Shown: positions 45,690 through 57,900, counted from the first letter of the stretch. The stretch: 64,000 nt of DNA from Wyeomyia smithii (GCF_029784165.1 NC_073695.1:247292089-247356088); one strand, 5' to 3'. Numbers and translations are program-made. The notes: generated by a model from the letters alone, not told the origin.

Positions 45690-45800
45690 AACTGTTTTGA
45701 CGTAGGACTACGTTTTACAGCACTATATAGGGGTACATTCTGCGGAGACTAAGGCCAAGGTGTGACGTTGGAATGAAGGATTTCAAACGGTAATTACTCT
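45690..45800 (+). repeat. Short copy of the GACGTA-palindrome repeat
   Basis: TTTTGACGTAGGACTACGTT followed by TATAGGGGTAC matches the start of 39465-39935, then diverges. Confidence 0.45.
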
Positions 45801-46304
45801 ATAACGATGGACTACAATAATCAATTTGTCGTTGGATGGATAAAATTAAAGGCAATTTTGTGACCTATAGTTATCATTATTACTTCATTGCTCTGCAGCG
45901 AAAATTAATGAAAAGTTTTGAAACTTAGATGCTTAGCACAGACGCCATGGGCAGAAAGCAATCGTCTGGAAGGTGATGCATTTCTGAAAATAACAGCCCC
46001 TTTTAGTAGACAATATAAGAATCTGCTGTGAGAATGTTACTAAAATAATGTCTTGAAGCAAAATAAAGGTGATAAAGCACGCACAGCTTTGTGAGCCGTA
46101 TCAAAATGCATACGATACTTATATATCTAGATTTATTATAAATTTCAAAACGGGTCTTCATGGGATGAAACTCAACATCATTTACCTACGTTTGCCATCA
46201 ATAACATAGAACTGTAAAATTTTGATTAGTACTCGTCTCCAACTAATTAGCTATTTTCTTTAAAAATCAGCCAACGATAAATTTTGTGTTGTTTTTTAAA
46301 TTCT
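45801..46304. other. Spacer, nothing recognised
   Basis: AT-rich, no feature seen. Confidence 0.35.
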
Positions 46305-47165
46305 TGCAATCCAGTTTGCGTTGAATGGACACCACACTACGGAGTTAGTTTCAAGGACAGATCGCACAAGAGAGTAGAATAATGATCGGACATACAGTGG
46401 ATCATAAAAATCCGAGGCTACCTTGAAAATTAAACCAAATTGTCGGTTCGCCTTTGCTATGATCTCATTAGATTGTGTGGCCTGAAGGACAGGGCTGAAT
46501 CCAACGTAACACCCAAATCTCGGACCTGGTTAACCCTTGTCAGTGTTTGACCAAGCATAGTATAGCTTAACATTTCCGGAACATTTTTCCTATGGAACGA
46601 AATCACACAGCATTTCAGGATACCAACTGTCAACAGGTTAATGGAGCACCACTTTAGTAGGTCGACTAGTCGCTGGAGCTCGAGACAGTCTGCAGTATTA
46701 CTTGACATCGTCTACAAAAAACATTCGGAAATTTTCTGGCAACACTAAAGATACATCATTTATGTGCAAGGCAAAGAGCAGTGGTCCTAAATTACTGTTC
46801 TGCGGAACGCCTGATACATTTGAAAAATGAGCAGAATGTTGTGATCCAATCTTCACGTAGAGTGTACGATTTACCAAATAGGACCTCAGCCATTTCACCA
46901 GAGCAAGCAGGATACCATGGTCGACGCAGTCAGATGCAGCTTTTAAATCAATTTGGGCTCCTTCGGTCATATTCTGTAGGCACGTTGCAGTGAATTGAAC
47001 GAGGTTAGTATCGGTAAAACGTTTTGGATAAAAACCATGCTGATCGATCGAGATATAGTGTTTACAGCTAGCGGAAAGTGCATCATAAAAAACGATTTTA
47101 ATTTACTTTTGAACAAGCGCAAAGAGAAGTTATGCCTCTGTAATTCTGCACGTTTTACCAAAAAC
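46305..47165 (-). pseudogene. LINE reverse transcriptase fragment
   Basis: Minus-strand blocks in order: CKHYISIDQHGFYPKRF, TEGAQIDLKAASDCVDHGI (first catalytic Asp), LRSYLVNRTLYVKIGS, SGVPQNSNLGPLLFALHIND, FVDDVK where YADD is expected (the two Asp are kept, YA is lost), RDLGVTLDSALSF, then ANRQFGLIFKVASDF and a FYSLVRSVLET block. Frame breaks lie near 46700 and 46970. It is the same Jockey/CR1-type family as the other two fragments. It is truncated at both ends and cannot be functional. Confidence 0.85.
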
Positions 47166-48687
47166 GATAAACTTTAATTTGCTGCGCCTTTTGATGACTT
47201 ACCTAACCTTTGAAGAATGCGCGTTTTGATGATATTATCAATTGTGTTTAACTTTTGTTTCTAAATTTTCATTTTTGTATTTATTTGTTTTCTTATTCCA
47301 AACTATCTTAATAGTAATATATTTACATTATTGTATAGAACTTCATGCAGTGAATAATCGTAGGAAGGAACGGTCACGTCTAAGCAAGCACTGCAGTGTT
47401 GTTTCCCATAAGCATCGAGTAAATTTAATGTTTCGAGCGCAACGCGCGTATGGTTTCAGTAAACGACACTTGTATTATTGTGGGAGTGCGTTAATATTTC
47501 GGGGCGGGCTGAAAATATAAATTAAAAGCACAACAATCACTGAATAGTGAATTCGTCCCATATTAGTTCATTTATTTTGTTTTGACGCTATAGGTTTTAT
47601 TATTTATTTTTTGCATGTTATTTGCATGTTTTATATTAAGAACTCAAAGTTCCAAGTGTGGAAGAATGTCAATCGAGATCTCCATAAAATGTCCCGATTG
47701 TTATAATGCTTTTTATGGATAGTTTGAGAGTTTTTCGGCTGCGAGTACGGCATTTTTCATTGGCATTAGAGAGTATCGGAGTTTCCTAGAATTTTTTGCC
47801 CGCATAGGGTAACGAGAGTATTTTGACCAGCTTTGGGAAGTGATTATACATTGTATTAAAAACAAACATAATTTTTCAACATAAATACTTACTTTATCAT
47901 ACCATTTTCAAGAGCTAAGTGTCTATTTTAACGAACATCGTTTAACAATGCAATATATTGAAAAATATCCTAGGAATATCAAAATTCCTACGAAGTATCA
48001 AAAACAAGTATCTTGGTCCACCACATTTTTCTTTGGTCCACCTCTATGTTTAGAGCCGTGTATGGAAATATTTCGGACTAATTATATTTAAGATCATCAT
48101 CGGTATTTTTAGAGTAGAAATAGTAGGTTTGAGGAGGACAACCTTCTACTGTGAATTTTTGTAAATTCTAGGCATCTAAAAATGAAAAGATTGGGTTTGA
48201 ATACGGTTTGACAGGCATTCTCAGCAAACTGCATATCGTCGAATGTGATAAATTAAGAAGTAATTACCAGCAAATTGTCATAGGCTGCTTCTTGTTTAGC
48301 GCGCAATGGCCGAATGGCTGTTAAAACTTGGCGTGGCCATAATATGTTCGCTTTAGAAAAAGACAAACATATTTTGGCCACGCCTTAAACTACTATTTTA
48401 ACATTTTCCAACTTGTTAGAGTATACAAACTGTTTCTATGATATTTTATTGATGTTACTACAACAACGAATTGTTTCAAAAACATACATATTTGTTACAA
48501 TTGCTTCCGGACGTTGACCTGTATTATACCACTTCCTCTTGACTTTAGGTTGACTCAGCCATGACTTAGAATATGTATGAACTAATTCCAAAATAATGCT
48601 AACTAGAGTCAGTTTTTTGCCGAAAATTATAGTGTAGTATGATTCTGAAGTTTGTTATTTCAATGATGCATGCATAGTTTTCTTATA
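47166..48687. other. AT-rich DNA with one short hairpin
   Basis: No gene. GGCGTGGCCATAATATGTT near 48331 pairs with AACATATTTTGGCCACGCC ending near 48388, with one mismatch over 19 bp and a loop of about 20 nt. Otherwise unremarkable. Confidence 0.4.
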
Positions 48688-49655
48688 AGGGAACCGCTCC
48701 ATTATTTATCTCAGCCCGTATATTCATCTCATTCAACATGTAAACACAGTTGAAAACGAGAAAAAACGCATATTTTCTTCTTAAATTAATCTGCTAATCC
48801 ATGGAATGGATTCTTCTTAGTTCACTTTAGATTCCTCATGAAGTATAATCCTCAAAAACTCACTTAAAAGTACTAAATTTGATATTATAGTCGGGCATCT
48901 GCACTCGAAAACTCAATTAATTCAATCACCTACCTCAGAAAACAAAATCCGCGCTTCGTTCTATACGGCTACAACGGGACTCGTTCAGCAGCCAACCAAA
49001 GTTGTTTTCACCACTAGCGGACCACTTTTTATTTTAATCACTAAACAAATCCACTCACTACACTAAGAATACTTTAATCTTTGAAATTTTCACCTCAAAT
49101 TTCCAAAAAGAAGCTTGAATTAGCGGAAATACATGAGATGAATTCCTACAATTCCTAAATTTCAACTGTATGTATTCTTATCTGTTTTCACTGCGTTGAA
49201 GAAAATCAAGAGTTGCGAAATCAGTTTCTGTTAATACGAAAAAATCATACTGAAAATGTTGAATTATTCCGACAGAATTGACATAAATCTACAGCACTGT
49301 AGTGGTTACCTAGTTTACCTATTTTGCACGTAAACAACTGCAGCAGATATTTAGGTAACTACTACGACGGGCTGCGGCTACGTTCATTCATTATAATGTG
49401 ATTCATTCATGATTAACAGTGTGATGAGTATGGGGGCATCGTGAGATGAATATTTGAGCAGTGATTCAAGTTTTGAGATGAATATGGAAGCGTTGTGGAA
49501 AATGGTTCGTTTTACAAAATTCAGAATAAATCTAGCTAATTTTACTAAATATACAATGCTAAATGATTCCATAAGAGTACGTAAGCATATTAAGCTTATT
49601 CGTTCAATGATTTCGTGATATCGGCTTAATGAGATGAATAATGGAGCAGTTCCCC
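48688..49655. mobile_element. TA-flanked MITE with subterminal ATGAGATGAAT repeats
   Basis: Ends GGGAACCGCTCCATTATT (left) and the complement of a GGGGAACTGCTCCATTATT end (right) are inverted, with TA at 48686-48687 and 49656-49657. GAGATGAAT motifs repeat through the right half and ATTCATCTCA occurs at the left. The 968-bp element has no transposase; Tc1/mariner-like by target site. Confidence 0.78.
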
Positions 49656-49697
49656 TATTCATTGATTTTTTTTAGACAAAATGCTTCTAAAAAACAA

Positions 49698-50391
49698 AGT
49701 TTTCGGTTATGTTTGCCTTTAACAAGATCTAGCACAATATGATAGCAAGCTCAATTCTGTTGGTTTCTTTGGGAAGCTGAAAAAATTTAGTAATCAATAG
49801 TGTCTTAAAAACGTCAAACTAGAGAAAAAAAGAAGTACTTAGGAAGAAACAAATGTAAAATCGAATGTTTTTTGAGAACTGAAATGCAATTTTCTCTCTG
49901 AACTAATTTTACTAATTTAAACATTGAAATCTACTCTACAAGTTGTTCTTTGACACCAAGAAGCTGCGCCTTCATTCAACGACGCTTCTACGTAAATACA
50001 GTGAAGTAAAAAAGTGTGATCCTTACACCACTGAATGAAGGCGCAACTTATTGCTTTTAAAGCGAAATAGCAGCTTAACTAATAGAGCTAGATGATTGAT
50101 GTCAAAGAACAACTTGTAGAGTGGATTTCAATGTTTAATTCAGTTAACAATAAAATCCATGTTTCTCACACATTTCAGAGAGAAAATTGCAGTTTAGTTC
50201 TCAAAAAAACATTTCATTTCACATTTGTTCGTATCTAAGTGCTTCTTATATTTTCCAGCTGGACGTTTTTAAGACATTATTGATTACGAAGTTTTCTCAG
50301 CTTTCCAACGAAATCGACAGAAATGAGGTAGCTATAACACTTCTTGTGCTAGACCTCGTTAAAGGCAAACATAAACGAAAACTGAAAAAGT
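49698..50391. repeat. Long inverted repeat (hairpin) of about 690 bp
   Basis: The left arm from about 49698 (GTTTTCGGTTATGTTTGCC...) to about 49990 pairs with a right arm from about 50030 to 50391 (...GGCAAACATAAACGAAAAC). Segments such as TTTGAGAACT-AA-TGCAATTTTCTCTCTGAA and ACAAGTTGTTCTTTGACA are matched. The arms are diverged by indels. No coding or terminal duplication was found. Confidence 0.65.
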
Positions 50392-50523
50392 GATTAGCTC
50401 TGCAGTAGTTGAATTTTGATCATATGCGTAGAAGGATTTTTTTCATCAAAAATCATCATTTCATCAAAGGGTCCTCTATCACCCCTCAAACGATTTTAAG
50501 TGAGCTACCTAACACCCTGTATA

Positions 50524-50680
50524 CACTAAGGTCGTTTTTTACGCGTTTTTGTTACATGGGTTTTTCTGACGCGGCAATTTTTACGCGGTTTTTCACGTGG
50601 ATTCCGGAATTCACGCGTTTTTGTTTACGCGGGTTTTTTTTACGCGGCACGCATCCCCCGCGTAAAAAGCGACATTAGTG
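50524..50680. mobile_element. 157-bp TA-flanked MITE with TTTTTACGCG repeats
   Basis: CACTAAGGTCGTTTTTTACG (left) and the complement of the right end (CACTAATGTCGCTTTTTACG) are inverted, flanked by TA at 50522-50523 and 50681-50682. TTTACGCG-like motifs repeat inside. It is noncoding. Confidence 0.78.
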
Positions 50681-50739
50681 TATTTAAAATTGGGAAATTG
50701 CAGCTGAGAAAGGTTGTTGACCGAAATCTTCTTTATATT

Positions 50740-51251
50740 CTTAATATGGGTCATTCCATGTCAAATGTCCGAGGAAATGCATCGACCATCTCCGATTTTG
50801 ACCAAAATTTGTGAGTCGATGTATTTTGGGCCGGAACTTATAAGTACAAAGTGTTGTACCGATTGGTGGACCTTCGGCCAGTGGGACTGCCTCCACTTTT
50901 TGCGAATTTAGCAAAACACCTTTTTTATTTTGTGAATATCTCAGGACCCTGAAGAGCTATAGGTGATATTGACATATCATTTTGAAGGGTTTTAGATGTA
51001 AAATCAAACTACGTGGTAAATTTGCTTCTGCAGTGTTGCCAACATAGCATTTTTTTCGATTCAAAACTTAATTCGCAATTTCCTCGAAATACCCCCCTTT
51101 CGATGTTAATTTTAACTACGCCAATGTGTTTAGCAGACGATTTTACATAGGAATCACTTATCAGCAAAAAAAATGTCGCATTCCAGAGATACAGCATTTT
51201 CAAAATTACAAGATTTTGGATTTTGTCTACGAACGAAAGCGCTTCTACATA
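50740..51251. other. Dispersed-repeat-like DNA, no gene
   Basis: A GGGTCATTCCATGTCAAATG start and a GCAGTGTTGCCA string recall the style of repeats at 18.1-21.5 kb, but alignment is weak. Open frames have no domain. Confidence 0.3.
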
Positions 51252-51252
51252 A

Positions 51253-52148
51253 ATTGCTGCTATCTTAATGCTATCTTAGCAGGCGTTTGTGTTATCGAAG
51301 AGATGTTCCTTAAAGGAGCATGCGTTAATGATGTAAGGCAAAAAATACCGTTCTAGAATCATTTCCACGAAAGGTTACAGGAGAATTCGGAAAAATCTGT
51401 GGAAAAAAATTAGAACGAAAATTACGATATTTAGTGTCTTTTCATAGAAAATTTCATGTTGCTCGTAATATGTAGGAGATAGAAACATGATGTCCTTGGT
51501 TCAGTTTCTTGATTTGAGACAACCTAAAATTTTAAAGAAGACACCTTGCGTCTATCTCAATCTGATTAAAAAATAAATTTTCTATCTCACTCATTGGTGG
51601 ATTAATTACCTATCATTCTACATTAAAAGATGCACCTTCAAATATCCTGAAACTTTTCCGAACATACGTTATGGCTATGATCAATATTTGAATCACTATA
51701 ATTGCTGCTATCTTAATGCTATCTTAGCAGGCGTTTGTGTTATCGAAGAGATGTTCCTTAAAGGAGCATGCGTTAATGATGTAAGGCAAAAAATACCGTT
51801 CTAGAATCATTTCCACGAAAGGTTACAGGAGAATTCGGAAAAATCTGTGGAAAAAAATTAGAACGAAAATTACGATATTTAGTGTCTTTTCATAGAAAAT
51901 TTCATGTTGCTCGTAATATGTAGGAGATAGAAACATGATGTCCTTGGTTCAGTTTCTTGATTTGAGACAACCTAAAATTTTAAAGAAGACACCTTGCGTC
52001 TATCTCAATCTGATTAAAAAATAAATTTTCTATCTCACTCATTGGTGGATTAATTACCTATCATTCTACATTAAAAGATGCACCTTCAAATATCCTGAAA
52101 CTTTTCCGAACATACGTTATGGCTATGATCAATATTTGAATCACTATA
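51253..52148. repeat. Apparently exact 448-bp tandem duplication
   Basis: 51253-51700 and 51701-52148 are direct copies at a period of 448 bp, and I found no mismatch by eye. Both run from ATTGCTGCTATCTTAATGC to GATCAATATTTGAATCACTATA. The second copy ends at the edge of the next element. Such identity means a very recent duplication or an assembly artefact. Confidence 0.85.
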
Positions 52149-52606
52149 AGAGATGGTCCAAACGGGTTCGGGTCGGGATCGGGTTTGGAAATTTTTGAAA
52201 GTGTCGGGTACGGGTCGGGTTCGGGTTTTGTGAAAAAATTATTCTCGGGTTCGGGTTTGAAAATGTCCGGTTCAGGTCGGGTTTGGGTATGAAAACCCGA
52301 AACCCGACTATAAAATCTATGAAATCTCGGGTTCGAGTCGGGTTCGGGTTTCTCAATTTCGGGCTCGGGACGGGTTCGGGTTTCAAAGAAATAAAATTTT
52401 CGGATTCGGGTCGGGTTCGGGTTTGAACTAAAAAAAAAAGTTTCGGGTTCGAGTCGGGCTCGGGTTTCGACCGAAAAAAAAATTCGGGTTCGGGTTTGAA
52501 CGAAAAACAAAAGTTTCGGGTTCGGATCGGGCTCGGGTTTCGACCGAAAAAAAATTCGGGTTCGGGTCGGGTACGGGTTCGAAAAACATCGAACCCGACC
52601 ATCTCT
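52147..52606. mobile_element. hAT-like MITE filled with GGGTTCGGGT repeats
   Basis: AGAGATGGTC at the left is inverted at the right (GACCATCTCT). The octamer AATCACTA flanks both sides (52139-52146, 52607-52614). The interior is a degenerate tandem of GGGTTCGGGTCGGG units separated by A-rich spacers. This produces artefactual Pro-Glu/Asn-rich minus-strand frames. Confidence 0.72.
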
Positions 52607-52621
52607 AATCACTACTTAGGT

Positions 52622-52940
52622 CAGCGGTTCTCAACCTGGGGTACGCGTACCCCCGGGGGTACTCGAAAACCTTTAGGGGGTACGCGAAAGAAAAATCAGT
52701 AATGGCCGACAAAGCAATTTTTCTTTATAATGATTCATTTGCTGTTCAATCTTGCTCTCAAAACATGACTGTTTAGCAATAAAACAAATTTTAGTTTAAT
52801 TTGTAACCTAAACAAGACTGCCACAACATGATCTACCACTACTCTCTCCCACTCTGCGAGAACATTCAAGCCAGGGGGTACAAACGCTTTGAAAAATATC
52901 GCCAAGGGGTACGCGAACAAAAAAAGGTTGAGAACCGCTG
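52622..52940. mobile_element. hAT-Charlie-like MITE
   Basis: Ends CAGCGGTTCTCAACCT and its inverted copy AGGTTGAGAACCGCTG follow the CAG-GGTTCTCAA pattern of Charlie-type hAT elements (established knowledge). Near-identical octamers ACTTAGGT (52614-52621) and ATTTAGGT (52941-52948) flank it. GGGGTACGCG repeats lie near both ends. It is noncoding. Confidence 0.78.
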
Positions 52941-52948
52941 ATTTAGGT

Positions 52949-54799
52949 AACTTATCGCACACATGGCAAAATAAAACACAGTGCAATGGAGATATCGAGC
53001 TGTAGTGGCATTTTTGTGTTTTTGTTTTGCCAATATCTCAGCATTCCGATAAGATATCAGAATCTTTTTTAATGTAAATTTTCACCATGAATCCCGGTTT
53101 CCACATGCAAAAGTTCAAGCTTTAATCATCAGATGTGCCTTTTCAATTCGCACAGAATTTACTCTGAGTTTGCACAACCAATGCGTGAAACGCATAACGC
53201 AATTGTTGTACAAGGAGTACTTTGACAGAGATAAAAATCAGAATATGTATCATATACACAAAAATCGTAATGTCTCGGTAAACTTTGGCTTCGGGTGAAC
53301 GATCACTTTCGAGGCGCTCAAAAAAAAACGTTCTTTACTTTCGCGAGCCGGTGCGTATCAACGGCTCGTGCATCCCCGAAAATCGTCAGCAACCGAAACA
53401 GCCAATAGCGAGCCTTGTTGCCGCAGAAGTTTTTGACACTGGTGCCAGTAACGCGGAACCGAATGGATGTGAATAAAACCAGAGTCATAATTAAATGCAA
53501 AATGTTTTGGACAAATCTAATGTTTTTGTTTATTGTTAATGATTGGATAATGTTCTCAAATGACCTGAAAAAATGAAAAGTGAATCAATCAGTCAATAGA
53601 CAAACCCAACCTATCAGAATTAATTGCAGGTTGCACTGTTTTAACAATTCCAGCCTTCTAAACATCGGTTGATACTTTACAACTGTATTGGTTAGGAGCT
53701 GCGTAATACATTTAAAACACGCTAGAGCATTAAATGCGTTGTACTGGTTCCAAATTTTATATTATGAACTCATTTCGCTCAAAAATGATCTGGTAACGCA
53801 CACTCCAACTTTTGCGTGCAGTAAAAATTTCAGTTTTTGACTGATTTTTTTTGTATGTGTACCTAATAAAGTTTTTTTTTCTAAAAATTATGGGAAAAAT
53901 TCACTATTTGCGATGTTTCATGGGGTCTGTGAATTTAAAAACTGAATGCGATGCTGTACCCAACCATGTAAAATATTCAAAACCCTACAGAAAAAAAAAA
54001 TTATATGGAAGAATGTGAAAATCAAACAGAATTCCAAAAAAGTGCAAAAGAGTGGTTTCATAGTTATTTTTTCATAAATTACGTTAGGGCAACCTGAAAA
54101 CAATTTTTGAGAAAACCGAAATTCAATTTAGGGTTGCGCACCTTGACCTTTGCACCTTTGCAACATCAATGTGAATCATGTAGGAAAAACCCACTCAAAT
54201 TTCATAGTTTCGAGAAAAACGTGGCTGTTAATTAGTGTTTAAAATTACCTTTTTTCATTTCGACGAAAACTTTGGCAGTGTTGTGTGCATTTCATGAGCG
54301 AGTTGTATGATTGATGTTTCGACTTTTCGACTTTTTATTAATTGGTATTGGTGTTTACTATTTAATGGTTTTATCGTTTTGTTATTTTACTGCTTAACCG
54401 ACTTTATATTCCTTACGTTTCTAAAAAGAAAACGTTGCTTCACGTCTGTAATAAACTATACTAACGAGCTCTCGTTAGTAGTTTATTGCTGCGGAGTGTG
54501 AATGATTTTATTTGAAATCGAAACTTCGCGGCCATAGACTGTGTATGGCATCTTTATCGAGTTGAAGTGGCTGCGGAAGTTGTCTGCTTTTGATAGCGGG
54601 CGAAATTATGTTAAGTATTATGATCTATCGATCTTTCAGGATTGCACATTGCAAATGCACTAAGTTGATTGATGCCGTTCTGGCCAGTTGAAGCGAGCAT
54701 GTTCGCACATTGACACACGAAATTAATCAACAACTTTCCTTCTCCCTCCGTGCCCGGTTCCCGGTGGATTCATCGCGGCCACACAACGGGCAGCAACGT
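52949..54799. other. AT-rich host DNA, nothing recognised
   Basis: Short open frames without domains. No repeat ends or promoter pair were identified. Confidence 0.35.
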
Positions 54800-54990
54800 T
54801 TACACTAATAAATTAACTTGTTCGGTGTCATCGATATAATCTCCGCCGGAACTACGCCCAGTACCCCTTCGGCTGCAGCAGTTGGGCTCGAGGTGCACTT
54901 CAATGCCATTTCGATTCAATCCAGTTTCTCCAATCACAGCCCTCGCGGTCGCTCGTGCCAAGCCATTCCCGCCGGTAGTCATTTGTAAAA
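54800..54990 (-). CDS. Candidate 3'-terminal coding exon, product unknown
   Basis: On the minus strand a good acceptor (CTTCAATTTCAG, ending at 54991) precedes 62 open codons and a TAA at 54802-54800. The piece begins in phase 1 and reads LQMTTGGNGLARATARAVIG, continues through EVHLEPNCCSRRG, and ends DDTEQVNLLV. Codon choice is varied, unlike the AT-driven shadow frames elsewhere. The adjacent Cys pair and short hydrophobic end would suit a cytoplasmic tail, but that is speculation. No family is recognised. Upstream exons should lie at higher coordinates; only a weak candidate (58200-58397) was seen. Confidence 0.35.
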
Positions 54991-57900
54991 CTGAAATTGA
55001 AGTGATGTGTAACAACCACTTTGATTATATTAATAGCATGCAATCAAGATGTGCGCGGTCTCCTCTATACCAACTTACAATGTTTAGGTAAACGCGGTGC
55101 TCAGTAGCAGTGCACCGTATGTCTGTCTTCCTAGGGGTGGGCTGCGGTGCATAATCGATTGTCAGCCCCGGCGCGGTCTGCAATACAAACATAGCGGGCG
55201 ATAGAGACGTTAGGAGAATCGTGAATGCGCGTAGTCCTTACTTCCTCTCATTTAGAGGCGATCCAGTGCTGCTAATATGCATACATCTTACCGGACCTGC
55301 CGAGGGTGCACTCGGAGTTGGCCACGGCGGCGAGGCGTTAAGATTGCAAGGATGCGATTAGAACCTAGTCACGATTGCTAGATTTGCCATTCTGGGTGAT
55401 GTTTGGCAGGGGGGCCACCGAGAAGCAGTACAGAAGCAGCTCGTGGATTAATTGGCCGAAGCAGCAAATAGGCTCACTTTGTGGAAAGCCTTGTTGGGGA
55501 CAGGTGGGGCTTGGTGAGATTAGCTTCAGATAGCGGTGGCAGCGGTCGAGTTGGAATCTGAATTATCCTGCTGCTGAGATGTAATAAACTTGTAAGACTT
55601 TGTGTGGTTTCCAATGTAGACTGCAAGGCGTATTTGGTTTTCCTATACTTGATGTGTTTTGAATATGACAATTTATGCTGATTGCATTCGAAGAGCAGTG
55701 TTTGTAAATTCTTTTTAATTCGAACTTAATTCCATTTTTCATTTTCTTCAATGACAAAGAAACATAAATAAAATCATTTACAGCTAAAACTAATCCAGAT
55801 AATGCGATAAGCCTATCCCATCTTCCTGCGAATGTCGGTTCGATTAGCATTGAACATGTTTCAATCCGATAAGGCCACTAATTCCAGAAAGTATAATCAA
55901 TACCTACCCGGCGGTTAAACAACGTTGTTCGCTTTGAGCCTCGAATGCAGTCACCCACAGGGCCAGTGACCTTTTGTGAATATGTGCCCACATTTCACCA
56001 CACAAGCCTATTAAATTCAAGCGGCAATCGGCGATTCTACAAGTGCAGCCACTCGTGAATTCGATAATTGACCCGGACAGATTTAATTTTAATTAATTAG
56101 GCTCTGACTAGCATTGGTAGGACCACTGTGCTACAAAACCTCACGTTTTCTGTAGTCACAGTGTGTGCGTGCGTATGTGTGTGTGCCTGTGACTTTCATT
56201 GTCGGGTTTTGAAGCGGATTGAGGCACCGGCACTGGTACAAGAGAATGAGGTAAAACATGTTTCAATTAATTGGCGTTGTGTTTTTTTTGCTATAATTAA
56301 TTAGTCCGTATTTATCATTTTCCGATCAATTTGTGCGCTAGTTTTGGAAACTACCGACAGTGGGTAAAAAATTCTCTCGAGTTATTACATACGTTTGATA
56401 ACATGACTTGGAGTATTGATTTCATTGAACGAGGGTCCTCATCATGAATAACAGACATTCTTGTTAGACGAGGCATTCCATTCACGGATTTCATGTTGAG
56501 CAATTTTCTCATTAAAAATCGAAAAGCATTTCGATTAATCTCTAATGAAAATATCACCCTCTCGACACAATAACAGCTCACAGTAAGTCTCTGCCATCTG
56601 GGGAGTAAAACCCAAAGGTGAAACCAAACAAAATCCGATTCACCACCGTCGGTAGATTAGAGTTCTTTTTACGACGCCAAGATTATCGCACGGTGCCATA
56701 TGATTCGATTTTCATTGTCTACCGTTCCGTCTGTCGGCAGAGCTGGTGGAGGTTCCTCCTCCTGTCTATCTCATGAATTGGTGCGCGCTGTGTGTGTGCG
56801 AATGCGAACTCCTCCATCTGCGCTGACTGCTGCTGGCTGGGGCAGGAAAATTTACTGCCGTCCGTAATGGCTGTTCAAATTGGTGGGATTACGTGGTCTT
56901 CTGCAAGCTTAAATTGCGATGCTTCGAGGTGGCTCAGGTACGGGCTTTTGGAAAAAGCAGAGTTTGATGGTATGATAGTAAATATGGTGCAGATTTTGGG
57001 AAAAGCTTTGGCTCAAATTGGAATGACTTAATTTTGAAATGAAATTGCTCGTGATGTTTGAATTAGTCTGCACTTCTTTGGAGCTTCCAACTAGTTACTT
57101 TGATATTTTTATTTTTAATGAGAGAAAAAGATTATTTGCCTTACTTGTGATTTAGAAAATATGTTACCAAAAAACATTTCAAGCATAAAAATATTTTCAA
57201 CAATGATTAGTTGATTCTCAACTGCTTCGCATATAATATTTCATTACAATAAACAATTTTTGTGATATGATTATTTACAGAAACATTACAGAATACAGAA
57301 ACATTAATAGAAACATTAAAAGTGATTTTTGAGCTGCATCTTAAAAACCCAATTCCATCTTTCACAAAGGCCATCTCTAAAGTGGATGAATAAAAATCAA
57401 TGCGAATTCAATTTTGCAGAGGCACAAAACGTTCGTTCTGTCGACTTCGAGGTGAAAAAAAAATAGATTGGAGCAAGTTTTCAATTCAATCGGGAACCCG
57501 GAATGATTCGTATGTATAATGTACCTTCTTACTCACAGGTCTTCTGCTACAAAGTAATTCCGACAATCGCAAACAAAAGGATTCGATCCGCTCGCCCTGG
57601 TCGGGCTACCAGTCTAAGGGCATTTGCCACGACAACAGATTTTGCATCATTATTCTTGGCGCAGTTCAGCGGCAATCAATTGCCAACGGTGCCAACGGAC
57701 TCGGTCTAGTATGCAAACGCCCCAACATAACAGTGCAAACCCCGGGTACCCGGTTCGAAATCATCGGGAAAAACAGCGTTCACTTTTACCTGTTGTACAT
57801 TCCAAGTAGGAGTTGCTGCTGCTTTGTGTACGTAAAGTGCAACTTGCAGTGAGGTGAGGAGAGAAAAAAATTGCTGTGAACTTTAGCAACAAGCCGGCGC

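Noticed and set aside
52061..52612. Two long minus-strand frames rich in Pro, Glu, Asn and Arg
   Set aside because: Translation of the GGGTTCGGGT tandem array in a MITE; both frames are open because of the repeat period.
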